Origin: Topomyia yanbarensis
Lineage: Eukaryota; Arthropoda; Insecta; Diptera; Culicidae
Direction of reading: 5' to 3'
Length of the DNA: 64,000 nucleotides
NCBI RefSeq assembly: GCF_030247195.1
Contig: NC_080671.1
Location: forward strand, 298,936,917 to 299,000,916
Made by a program: the position numbers and the translations under genes. Positions 34,725 through 46,482 of the stretch are shown piece after piece (the first letter of the stretch is position 1; each line of letters begins with the position of its first letter). The notes beneath the pieces were generated by a model. It was given only the letters and a program-made list of their open reading frames with translations, had not been told where the DNA came from and ran no database searches.

Positions 34725-35002
34725 GGCCCCTAGGGATTTGATTAACAGTAACCTGGCCGCGACTGGTTCGAAAAAACTACAAGGGGCAGCCCTATGGGGT
34801 TGCACAAACTGTAGACGTATGACTATACTATTTATAAAAAATATTTATTTTCTTAGGACATTTAATAAATAATAATTGTTGTTGTTGTTTATTAACGACA
34901 CTTTACACCAAGAAGTGAAGCATTCGTGTCGAAAGAAAAATAATTTACCTGGAAAATGTTTCAATGCGGTTGTTAGTTATCAGTTACAATTCAAAATACA
35001 AG

Positions 35003-38000
35003 TTACAACATATTGAACAAGTTAGTTTCCTTGAGGAATTTTACCATACTCTCCTCATTTTTCCTGTCGTTGCACAGAGCCGCTCGCAGACTAGTCGACT
35101 CGATGTCGTGCTTCCTTCTAACGTCGTCGTACTTTCTGCAGTGCAGGATCACATGGCGGACATCTACAATGATCCCACAGCAGTCGCACACTGGTGGTGA
35201 GGTTTTCTTCAGAAGAAAGTCGTGTGTTAGCCGAGTATGCCCTATTCGAAGCCGGGTAAGCACTCGCTGTTCGGTCGAATTCTCGCGGTCAGTCCACTTC
35301 CCTGTGTCGAACTTAACTTCGCGAAGTTTTACTTCAGTGGACGCAGACCATCGACGGAACCATTGATTTCGGATAGCTGTTTTCATTCGGTTGTTCGCGT
35401 CTGCTCCCGGAACGGCTATTTGCAAAGGGGCATTACCCCTGGCTTCTCCAGCGAGGCGGTCTGCCTCTTCGTTGCCATGGACACCAGCATGACCCGGAAT
35501 CCAGCACAACTTGATTGGACGGCCTCGTAGCATGTTTTCAATCTGCTGAATCCACGGGTGTTGCGATGTGCCAGCTTCTAATGCCGATAAGCAACTGGCC
35601 GAGTCAGACATAACCACCAAATCACTGACCGTGTTATGTGTTGCTAGCGCCGTTTTGATTGCAAACGCTTCTACCGAGAAGACGCTGCATGACGATGGAA
35701 GACCAACCGATTGTTGGAAGTAATCTCCATACATTCCTACACCTACCGCATTGTCGTCTTTCGAACCATCCGTGTAGACGATAGTTGAACGGTTGAAACG
35801 ACCTGCTAGGAGCTCCTGAAAAGCAGGCCGAACAATTTCCGAGGGGTCACCAGCTTTCACACGTCTCTTTATGTCCCACACGATCTGGGGCTTGGGTTCG
35901 TGCCATCTTCGTGCAGCTACACGCGTACGAGTGCAAATATCTGGAAGAGGGATTCCGATCACCTCTGCCAGACGTTCGGATGCTCGATGTGCCAGTGGGA
36001 GGTCGAGGTTATCCTTGCTTTTTCCTAACGTATGGATGGCCAACCGGGCTATACTTTGAAGAACGAGAAGGTCGAATGGTAGGGTTCCTGCTTCTGCCAT
36101 AATTGCTAGAATTGGGCTCGTGACGTATGCACCGGATGCAAACCTTACCATCCTGTTGTATGTAGGAGCGAGCGTTTGGATGACGGCATCTCCTCCTCTG
36201 CTTACAAGTCCCATACCGTAAAGGAGTCGCTAGGTAACAATTGCGGACCCGATTTGCAGTAAAGAAGCGCGTTGACCACGGGGTAGCTTGGCACCGATCA
36301 TCTTCAAGATACGCAGCCTGGATTCACACGTCTTCTTCGTCATTTTACAATGCGCTTTAAAGTTGAGTGATCGGTCGAGGGTGACACCGAGAGTTCTCAG
36401 CAGCGTTTGTGTCGGAACGGCTACACCATCTACCTTTATCGCCTGCATGGGTTCACGGCGTACGTTGGGGCTGCAATAGAAGATGCTGGATTTCGTTGCA
36501 GATATCGTAAATCCAACACTTCTCGACCATTTATCGACGGCTTTTACTGCGGCCTGAAGTTTTCGAAGGAGCGACTGTTCTTTCTTTCCCCACACAAGAA
36601 GCAGAATATCATCGGCGTACAGAAACACTTGTACAGAGTTTGGAACCACGCGGAAGATGGGTTGGATGGCCACGAGAAATAGTGTCACAGAGAGCACTGA
36701 GCCCTGCGGCACACCATTTTCCAGCGGATGTGCTGGCGACAAATGCCCCTCTACGTTGACCTGGAACGTTCTCTCTGCCAGAAAACTGTTGACAATGTTT
36801 ATCATCCTTCCGCGTATTTGCCATTTCTGCAGTGTTCGTAGGATGCCATATCTCCAGGTGGTGTCGTACGCCTTGGCCAAGTCTAGCGACGCTATCAGAC
36901 AGTGCTCGCACGGTCTCCAACTCTCCAACTCCGCAAAGTATGTGTCAGTACCCCGACCCGATCTGAAGGCATGTTGTCGTTTGTTGAGACGCCCGTTCGA
37001 CTCTAGCTCGGTGGTTAACCGTCAGTTGACAATTCGCTCGAACACCTTCGCCATACAACTAGTTAACGTGATTGGACGGAATGCAGCTGGACCCGCGTCA
37101 TCCGAGCTTGGCTTTGGAATTGGTACGATCATTCCGGTTCGCCAACAGGGTGGGAATACGCCACTGCGCACGGACCGCTTGATGACAGTTGGGCGGTGTT
37201 GGCGTTTCCCTCTCAACGTGTTCACTGTCTGCCACATCTCCGACGTAGTTGAACTTGGAGATATCTTCGCACCAAATCTTCCCATGATTTTTTCTTGGCA
37301 TGATTCCTGGAAGCTTTTCAGTGAATCCGATTTTCGTGGGTCCTCTGTTGGTATACGTTTTAGTGCTCTAAGTGCTTTTCTCCGATTTTTGATAGCTGCT
37401 TTCACCTCCGGACACCACCACGGAACCGCTTTGGGACCGACTCTGCCGGTAGTGCGAGGTATCGCGGTATTTACTGCTCTAATCAACCGGTCAACGAAAC
37501 AGTCGATTGATATTTCGACGCCCGGTCGTATAGCGTTGGCGGTCAATCGCTCGTAGGTTGTCCAATCTGCTTGGTCGTAAATCCATTTCTGTCATTTCGT
37601 TGGGATAGTCGACAGTCCGGGAATGGAAACGAGAATGGGAAGTGATCACTGCTGTGGGTGTCCGGAAGTGTTCGCCAAACAAATATCGAAGCCACCGATT
37701 CTGAGCAGATCGAGAGGCCGAAGTAATACCGGTAGCTGGATCAATCCGAGTGTGCGATCCGTCGTCGAGGATGAGTAATCGTTCCGATAGCGTTTTTTCG
37801 GCGATGAAGTGGCCTAGTGCGGTAGATTTCGTAGAACCCTAGCAAATATGGAGTCGCCTAGTACCAGCACTGGACGTGGAAGCGTTTCGAGGAAGTCACC
37901 CAGCTGTTCTTGACACTGTTGAGTATTGGGAGGGACGTAGATCGATACCACTGTCATTTGTTGTGGCAGTTGGATCCGAACTGCGATTGCCTGTATATTG

Positions 38001-39774
38001 TCGTCGACATCGATTCGTTCGAAGGGTACACCATCCCGAATGGCAAGACCTACTCCTTGTTGCCAGTATCGACAGCTACCAGTTTTCAGCAGGAGAGTAT
38101 AGTTGTTACCGATGAAGTCTGCTGGAACTACTCGGTTGTCCACTTTTGTTTCCTGTAGCGCTATCAGACTCGGTCCGTATTCGCAGAGCAGCTGTTTAAG
38201 CTCGCTGATGTTGGTTCGCAGGCCCCGGATGTTCCATTGAAGGGCGAAGCATCTGCTGTCTCGATTGGCGAAAGTCGCTGACGAAGACGATGTTGATGGC
38301 GAAGGTGATTGCCTGCGAGTTCTCGCCGGTATGTTTCGTTGGTACCGGGACGTGGTTGCGCTGATTTCAACCGGGATATCGGTGCTCTGATGCTTCTGCT
38401 GTTGTTGCGATGTATCTTCGCCGGCGGAAAGCCACGAGGAGAATTGCGAAAACTGTATATCCGGGAGGTAGGGACAGTCCTCTTCCCCCCGGTCGATCCC
38501 TTCATGATGAAGTGGGGAAGCTACTTTCTTCTCTTCTTCCCCAAACCGGTTACTTGTTCGATGCGTGCTGGTCACATCTGTAACGGGATAAACCGCAACA
38601 GAATCCGTTCGTAAGCGAGGTGGAATAGGACTGACCTGTGGGACGTCTAGCCCCACAGTGCCAGCCGCTGTCGAAACTACTACACGATTACTTCCAGAAT
38701 TGCCGACAGCGACCGGCACTGGGGAAAGATTTTGTGTAGTTTTCGTTGTCTGCTTCGTCGCTATTGTTGTGGTGACAGCTGTTCCATCTCGAAACGGATA
38801 TCTCGATGGACCTTCTCCGGGCGACAGCGAGTCACAGAGAACAGACGTCCATCTTCAGCATTCAACTTGTGTAAAATCTCTAACGGTTTCGAAGGTAGTT
38901 TGGATATTTAAACCAGGTGCGCTGCTGTCGTCATGTTTTTTGTGGCTGAGTGCGACAGAATTGACAGCGGTTATTCCTCTACCCAGTCAAACTAGTCCGG
39001 AACCGATTCGGACTTCCAGCATGAATTCCAGCTCAAATGCGTCAACCGATAGAGTCGGAATCGGTTGTTTTCTTTGAGCAAGATTCCATGCTGAATCCAT
39101 CCAGGATTTCGAACCGGTTCCTGAATCGATTTAACGGATAGTTGGGATAGGTTGGTGCGGCGGCGCTAGTGTTTTTCGTATATTAATTCAAATGTTTACA
39201 CACGTTTTTTAAATATTTTTGTTTGATCATGGATGTCTGTTCTCTGTGAGCGAGTGGTGATGTGGAAGGAGCGTGTCGTCGATGTTGTCAGTCAAACCTG
39301 GAAGAACATCAGAACAAGCAGCACCTGCCAGGGGATTGACAATTTCGGAACTGAACTGAGGAAGGTCCAGCCCCACAGTGCCAACCGCTGTCGTACAAAC
39401 TACACTATTATGCTCACGAACACCGACTGCGGTCGGCACTGGGGATAGACTTTATGTAGTTCTGCTGATATCTCCTTCTGTTCGTCGATCGTGGGTTTTT
39501 GGTCTGCTGGTTTACAAGTTGTAGTAGTGAAATCGGTGTTCCTATCGGCCACAGAGGTGAATTCACTATCAACGGGTTGGTGTATGACGGCCCGGATAGT
39601 TCCTTCATCCTGCTGTGCTTGCGTTGGAAGGAGTACTACACTTTCCTCTCTTCCAAACCGATCTATCTCGTGGTCAGTATTCGTGCGTGGGTTGTCGTTG
39701 GTATCCAAACGTTGATGAAAATGAGAATTATCGAAGAGGCTGGCTAGGAGGCGTCTCGGTAATCTCAATTTCAT
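35003..39774 (-). pseudogene. I-clade ORF2 (endonuclease-RT-RNase H), copy 1, broken
   Basis: Pieces on the minus strand: N-terminus (39774-39400), endonuclease (38719-37814; 'FALQWNIRGLR', 'VLVLGD' then frameshift), linker and early RT (37546-37022), RT core (36928-36230; LDLAKAYDTTW, NGVPQGSVLS, YADDILLLVWG) and RNase H with Cys tail (36214-35003; YTDGSKDD, WIPGHAGVHGNEEAD). Lesions: a stop between 36230 and 36214; a frameshift in the endonuclease near 37820; an internal deletion of about 110 residues near 37180, seen by comparison with copy 2 (junction 'HRPTVIKRS/RSGVFPPCW'); and a MITE insertion at 38833. Non-functional. Confidence 0.85.
38833..39248. mobile_element. 416-bp TIR element with 7-bp target duplication
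   Basis: CACAGAGAACAGACGTCCAT on the left matches the reverse complement of the right end at 19 of 20 positions. AGCGAGT at 38826-38832 recurs at 39249-39255. It is inserted in ORF2 of I-clade copy 1. No ORF of note. Confidence 0.9.
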
Positions 39775-40982
39775 CGTCTGAATATTCCATAGTTTCGTTG
39801 GTGGTAGTGGCAGCGGTTCTTTTTGGTGGTGGGCTTAAGTTATCCGGTGAGGTTGTCGTTGGTTTGCTGAACGGGGTGTGTTGTTTCTGTGATCTTCCTC
39901 GTTTTGAATCCGCATTTATCGCTGGTGAACTGTTCCTGGATCTAGTTATTGGCCCGGCCGTCTTATTCGTTGGTTTTTGTTCTTTACTGTGCTGTGGCGG
40001 GATGTTGTTTGATGTACGCCATCATTTGCTCAATTTTCTCGTCCTTGCGTTTGTTCTCTGCCAGAAGTTTAACGATCTGCTCATCCTTCTTCTTCATTGT
40101 CTGCTCCAGTTCTTTCAATTTATTCAGGATCTCGCTTGATTGCGCTGTAGCCTGGGCGTAACTTCCAAGATTTTGCTGTTCAGCTCGTTTGCGCGCTTCC
40201 GGGAATGTCAAATTGTCGCGGATTTTTATTTTGATGACCTCTACTTCTTTTTTGTAATTTGGACATTGGCGGCTTGTTGGTTGGTGATCTCCTTTACAAT
40301 TTAGGCAAAACTGGGGTGCTCGACATTTTTCATCGCTTTGATGTTCTCCAGAGCAGTTAGGACAACGTTGCGGGCCAGGACAGCGAACACGCGTATGGCC
40401 GTATTTAAAGCAACCATAGAAGAGCATCGGGTTTGGGAAGTACGGACGAGTTGGGACGCGAAGCAAACCGATCTTCATCTATTCCGGGTATGTGGTCTTG
40501 CAGAAAGTCAAGATGAGTGCTGGCGTATTCACTCTGTTTTCGGCTTCTTTACGTGTAATTCGCTGCACACGAATCACTCCCTGGCTTAGAATTTCTTGTA
40601 AGACTTCCTTTTCTTCCAAGTGAATCAGATCGTAGCAGGAAATTACGCATCTGCTTACGTCCAGATTCGGATGGGATTCAACCACAACATCAGTACCGTC
40701 AATTAGCTTGGTCATTTTCATTAGTTTGGCTACTTGGACTGGATTCCGAACTCGAAGGGTATACCGTGTCCCTTGAGCTTCAGTATTCGCACCTTCAATT
40801 GGGCCTCCAGCGACAACCTCCACCGATTTACCAATGACGAACGGGTTTCTTGGCAAAGGTACACCGTCTTTACCTGCCAGCTGCAGGAACGTCAATTCGC
40901 CGAATTTGTTCGTCGGATCCATGTATACCGGCAATCTTCTTTGACTTGACCCTCCCGGATCACCGCTACTAGCGGCCGCCAT
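39735..40982 (-). pseudogene. I-clade ORF1 (Gag-like, zinc knuckle), copy 1
   Basis: The start at 40982 ('MAAASSGDPGGSSQRRLPV') matches copy 2. A stop just after 'TFCKTTYPE' at 40479 falls where copy 2 has a tyrosine codon. The frame then continues with CCHC knuckles (CFKYGHTRVRCPG, CPNCSGEHQSDEKC, CLNCKGDHQPTSRQC) and a coiled-coil-like stretch to 39984. Further loss follows. It binds element RNA in intact relatives. Inactivated by the stop and downstream damage. Confidence 0.85.
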
Positions 40983-41720
40983 CTTACGCCACCAGACGTT
41001 GGAAACTGCTAAGTGGCACGGTCACCCGATACCAACTCCAAATGGACAAAAAGGTGAAGAAAAGGAAAGATCTTACCTTATTTGCCCCTTCAACGTCGAC
41101 TTTTTCGAAGTGTTCCCACACTTTTGGGACACACTGTAGGTGAGCAGTGTCGCTACTGCTTGTTTTCCACTTCTACACAGCCAAGAGAAGCGAATTGAAT
41201 GAATTTTGCCAAGAAAAAAAACGCACTTGACGCCCTTTTTATTGTTCCAACTTTTTTGGCACGCACTGAAACGTCCAATTTTTTTGATCCGCACTGTACT
41301 ATATTCAACTACCACCAAATAACAAGTGAAAAAAATTACCGAATTTTCCAACTTTTTACGTTTTTATGGCTTCAAAAATATCTCCCGTTCAGAGCACCGT
41401 CACTCTCACGACTGGCATCCACAGCAAGTGAATGAACTGGCCGGGCAGCCACGCGGGTAGGCACAGCGATGGCTGTTTGTTTACCTATAGCACCGCGTGG
41501 GCAAAACTAAAAATTCACTTTTTTCAGCCATTTCTTCACCGATTTACGTCAATCTTTCACTGTTCACCACTAGAGAACCACTTCACTCGTCTATTCGTCG
41601 TTGTTGTTGTTGTTTATTAACGACACTTTACACCAAGGAAGGGTGCATTCGTGTCGGAAGAAAAATATTTTACCTGTAAATTTTACAATGCAGTTATCAG
41701 TTACAAATCAAAATATAATT

Positions 41721-44700
41721 TTATAGCAATTTAAATAGGTTAGTTTCCTTGAGGAATTTTACCATACTCTCCTCATTTTTCCTGTCGTTGCGCAGAGCCG
41801 CTCGCAGACTAGTCGACTCGATGTCGTGCTTCCTTCTAACGTCGTCGTACTTTCTGCAGTGGAGGATCACATGACGGACATCTACAATGATCCCACAGCA
41901 GTCGCACACTGGTGGTGAAGTTTTCTTTAGCAGAAAGTCGTGTGTTAGCCGGGTATGCCCTATTCGAAGCCGGGTAAGCACTCGCTGTTCCGCCGAATTC
42001 TCGCGGTCAGTCCACTTCACTGTATCGAATTTAACTTCGCGAAGTTTTACTTCAGTGGACGCTGACCACCGACGGTACCATTGGTTTCGGATAGCTGTTT
42101 TGATGTGCTTGACGGCGTCTGCCCCCGGAACAGATATAGCTAATGGAACAATGTTCCTCGCTTCTCCTGCGAGTCTGTCAGCCTCCTCGTTGCCACGGAT
42201 GCCAGCGTGACCTGGAATCCAGCAAAGCTTGATTGAACGATTTCGTAGCAGGTTTTCAATTTCCTGGATCCACGGGTGCTGGGATGTGCCGGCTTCGATT
42301 GCCGATAAACAGTTTGCCGAATCGGACATTATTACTAAGTCGCTGACCGCGTTGAATGTTGTTAGCGCTGTTTTTATTGCGAATGCCTCTGCGGAGAAGA
42401 CACTGCATTGCTGTGGAAGACCTCGTGACTGTTGGAAGTGTTCTCCAAATACTCCCGCGCCTACTGTGGTATCGTCTTTCGAGCCATCAGTGTAAACGAT
42501 TGTTGAACGGCTGAGATGATTTGTCAGGAGCTCTTGAACAACTGGATGAACAATACCCGAGGGGTCTCCAGCTTTTACGCGCTTCTTGATTTCCCAAAGG
42601 ATCTGGGGTGTGCGGTCGTACCACTTTCGATCAGATAGTCGCGTTCGGGTGTAGATGTTTGGGAGAGGAGTTCCGACTATTTCTGTCAAACGTTCGGAAG
42701 CTCGGCAAACCAGGGGAAGGTCAGCATTCTTCCTGCTGTTTCCCAACATTCCGATGGCTAATTGGGCTATAGTTTGGAGAATGAGGAGATCTAACGGTAG
42801 AGTACCTGCTTCAGCCATAATGTCTATGATCGGACTGGTGACGTATGCTCCAGATGCATATCTAATCATCTTGTTGTATGCGGGTGCCAGGGTTTTGATG
42901 ACAACATCTCCACCCCTACTAATGAGCCCTATGCTATACAAAATTCGCGAAGTAATAATTGCGGATCCAATTTGCAGTAAAGATGAGCGTTGACCACGGG
43001 GAAGTTTGGCACCGATCATCTTCAGGATGCGTAGCCTAGATTCGCATGCCTTCTTCGTCAATTTGCAGTGCGCTACGAAGTTGAATGATCGATCGAGGGT
43101 GACGCCGAGAGTTTTCAGGCGTGTTTCTGTCGGTATAGCAACTCGATCTATCGTAATTGCTTGGCTGGGTGCACGTCGGGCATTAGGGCTACAATAGAAG
43201 ATGCTGGATTTCGTTGCAGATATCGTAAATCCAACACTTCTTGCCCATTTATGGACGGATTTTACTGCTGACTGAAGCTTTCGATAAAGCGGCTGGTCTT
43301 TCTTCCCCCAAACTACGAGTAGGATATCATCGGCGTACAACAGGATCTTCACAGTGTTCGGAACCACGCTAAAGATGGGTTGAATGGCCACGAGAAACAG
43401 CGTAACCGAGAGCACTGACCCTTGTGGCACACCGTTTTCCAGCGGATTCACGGGCGATAAGTAACCCTCTACATTCACCTGGAATGATCTTTCTGTCAGG
43501 AAACTGTTCAGCACGTTGATCATTCTACCTCGTATCTGCCATTTCTGTAGTGTTCGTAGTATGCCATACCTCCAGGTGGTATCGTAAGCCTTGGACAAGT
43601 CAAGCGACGCTATCAGACAGTGCTCGTCACGGTCGGGTAATGACCTCTCCAACTCCGCAAAATATGTGTCAGTGCCCCGACCGGACCTGAAGGCATGTTG
43701 TCGTTTGTCGAGACGCCCGTTCGCCTCTAGTTCAGTGGTCAGCCGTCGGTTGACTATTCGCTCGAAAACCTTCGCCATACAGCTCGTTAGGGTGATTGGA
43801 CGGAAAGCAGCTGGACCCGCGTCATTCGAGTTTGGCTTTGGAATTGGTACGATGATTCCAGTTCGCCAACAGGGTGGGAATACGCCACTACGCCATATTC
43901 TATTGAATAGTTCCAACATGGCAGTTTTCACCGACAATGGCAGTCGCTGAAGCATTGGATAACCGATGCAGTCCGGGCCTGAAGAGCCACTTCGTCCTCT
44001 ATCGAGTGCCCACAGCAGCTCGTTCAGAGTGAAGTCTGTGTTGTAAGTATCGTCGGTATCTGGCGAGAAATTCACGCGGTTTCGTTCGGCCTTTTCCTTC
44101 TCTCTTTGGAACAATGGCAAGTAGCTGGAGGTGGCGGATCGTTCGCTGTAATGTTGTGCCAGTTCTTTAGTTACTTCTTCAGCCTTATCCGTGTAGCCGC
44201 TGGATCGCTTGATGACAGTTGGTCGATGCTGACGTTTCCCCCTTAGCCTGTTTACTGTCTGCCACATCTCCGTCGCAGTGGAACTCGAAGATATCTTCGT
44301 GACGAATTCCTCCCACGATCGCTGTTTGGCATCATGGATCGACTTTCTTGCAGCTGCGCGCGCCTCTTGGAAGTGTTTTAGTGCATCAGCTTTCCGTGGG
44401 TCTTCTGCTTGAATACGCCTTAGTGCTCTCAGTGTTTTTCTTCTCGTTTTGATGGCCGCTTTAACCTCCGGACACCACCACGGAACCGCTTTTGGACCGA
44501 CTCTGCCGGTTGTGCGGGGTATCGCAGTGTTTGCTGCTTTAATCAAACGGTCAACGAAACAGTCAATTGCTATTTCGGCACCCGGTCGAATAGCGCTAGC
44601 GGTTAGACGTTCGTAAGTTGTCCAATCCGCTTGGTCGTAGATCCATTTCTGTCTTTTCGTTGGAGTATGTGACAGTCCGGGAGTGGAAACGAGAATTGGA

Positions 44701-46482
44701 AAATTGTCACTATTATGGGTGTCCGGGAGAGTTCGCCAAGTAAATTTCAAGGCTACAGTTTCAGAACAGATAGAGAGGTCAATAGCTGAAGTGACACCGG
44801 TAGCTGGATCAATCCGGGTGTGCGATCCGTCGTTGAGAATGACTACGTTGTATCGGCGATAAAGTAGCCTAGTGCAGTTGACGTTCCGACAATGTTGTAT
44901 CGGCGATAAAGTAGCCTAGTGCAGTAGATTTATTGGAACCCCAGCAGATATGGTGCGCGTTGAAGTCGCCCAGTACAAGTACCGGACGTGGGAGCTGTTC
45001 AAAGAATTCTCCCAGAAGCTCTTGACATTGTTGAGTACTGGGAGGGACGTAGATCGACATCACCGTCATTTGATGTGGCAGTTGTATACGAACAGCGATT
45101 GCTTGAATATTGCCACCGACCTCAAGTCTCTCGAAGGGTACACCATCCCGAATGGCGAGCCCTACCCCTTGTTGCCAGTATCGGCGACTCCCAGTCTCAA
45201 GTAGTAGAGTGTAGTTGTTACCGACGAAATCTGCTGAGATCACTCGGTTGTCCAGCTTTGTTTCTTGTAACGATATCAAGCTCGGTTCGTATTGGGCGAT
45301 CAGCTGCTTAAGCTCACTGATATTGGAGCGCAGACCCCGAATGTTCCACTGCAGTGCGAAACTTTTGCTGTTGCGAGTGGTGATTGTCGCTGACGACGAC
45401 GATGTTGATGGCGAACGTCTACGAGATCGTATTGGCTCGCCGACAGGGTTCCTCGACGTGGTTGGGAGATCGGTGTTCTGGAACTGCTGTTGTGATGTGC
45501 CTTCACCGGCGGAAAGCCAGGAGGAGAATTGCGAGGACTGTATATCCGGAGGGTAGGGACAGTCCTCTTCCCCCCGGTCGATCCCTTCATGATGAAGTGG
45601 GGAAGCTACTTTCTTCTCTTCTTCCCCAAACCGGTTACTCGTTCGATGCGTGCTGTTCACATCTGTAACGGGATAAACCGCAACAGAATCCGTTCGTAAG
45701 CGAGGTGGAATAGGACTGACCTGTGGGACGTCTAGCCCCACAGTGCCAGCCGCTGTCGAAACTACAACACGATTGCTTCCAGAATTGCCGACAGCGACCG
45801 GCACTGGGGAAAGACTTTGTGTAGTTTTCGTTGTTTGCTGCTTCGAAAATAGAGTAGTGCTGCTAGTTGAGTCATCTCGGTACGGGTTTCTCACGTTTGG
45901 ATTCATACTGGTAACATCGTCTTGATGCGGGTCTCTCGATGAACCTTCTCCGGGTGAAGTCAGAGGTGGAGGTGAAGCATGGATATGTTCTTCGTTACCA
46001 GTCAAACCTGTAAAAATGTTAAGGACAGCAGTATCTGCGAGGTGGTTGACGCTATTAGAACTGACCTGAGGAAGGTCCAGCCCCACAGTGCCAACCGCTG
46101 TCGTACAAACTACACTATTATGCTCACGAACACCGACTGCGGTCGGCACTGGGGATAGACTTTGTGTAGTTCTGCTGATCTCCTTCTGTTCGTCGATCGT
46201 GGGTTTTTGGTCTGCTGGTTTACAAGTTGTAGTGGTGAAATCGGTGTTCCTATTGGCCACAGAGGTGAATTCACTATCAACGGGTTGGGGTATGACGGCC
46301 CGGATAGTTCCTTCATCCTGCTGTGCTTGCGTTGGAAGGAGTACTACACTTTCCTCTCTTCCAAACCGATCTATCTCGTGGTCAGTGTTCGTGCGTGGGT
46401 TATCGTTGGTATCCAAACGTTGATGAAAATGAGAATTATCGAAGAGGCTGGCTAGGAGGCGTCTCGGTAATCTCAATTTCAT
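41721..46482 (-). pseudogene. I-clade ORF2 polyprotein, one frameshift
   Basis: The first frame, 46482-44869, has a long low-complexity N-terminus and then the endonuclease (FALQWNIRGLRSNISELKQL; SLQETKLDN; VLVLGDFNAHHICWG). The second, 44750-41721 (1009 codons), has the end of the endonuclease ('SDNFPILVS'), RT (LDLSKAYDTTW, GVPQGSVLS, YADD near residue 472) and RNase H from about residue 751 (YTDGSKDD, WIPGHAGIRGNEEAD). A Cys-rich tail follows (PVCDCCGIIVDVRHVILHC). The frames are disconnected by the 47-bp duplication at 44848-44941. Apart from that lesion, catalytic residues look intact. The protein would nick target DNA and reverse-transcribe element RNA. Non-functional as it stands. Confidence 0.9.
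44848..44941. repeat. 47-bp tandem duplication causing frameshift
   Basis: 'ttgtatcggcgataaagtag' starts at 44848 and again at 44895, a period of 47, which is not a multiple of three. It lies in the endonuclease part of ORF2 of copy 2. Confidence 0.9.

Larger units (their letters stand above)
34725..41600 (-). mobile_element. Degenerate I-clade retrotransposon, copy 1
   Basis: The order on the minus strand is: 5' UTR (41600-40983), ORF1, ORF2, 3' UTR, triplet tract (34868-34890), and the same ~140-bp downstream module as copy 0. It has internal deletions, stops and a nested MITE (38833-39248). The 5' UTR end abuts the 3' tail of copy 2 at 41600/41601. Its 5' UTR matches that of copy 2 ('accgatt…caatctttcac'). 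Confidence 0.85.

Noticed and set aside
37876..38614. Plus-strand ORFs over the I-clade elements (several between 35 and 47.7 kb)
   Set aside because: Shadows of minus-strand endonuclease, RT, RNase H and Gag coding sequence.
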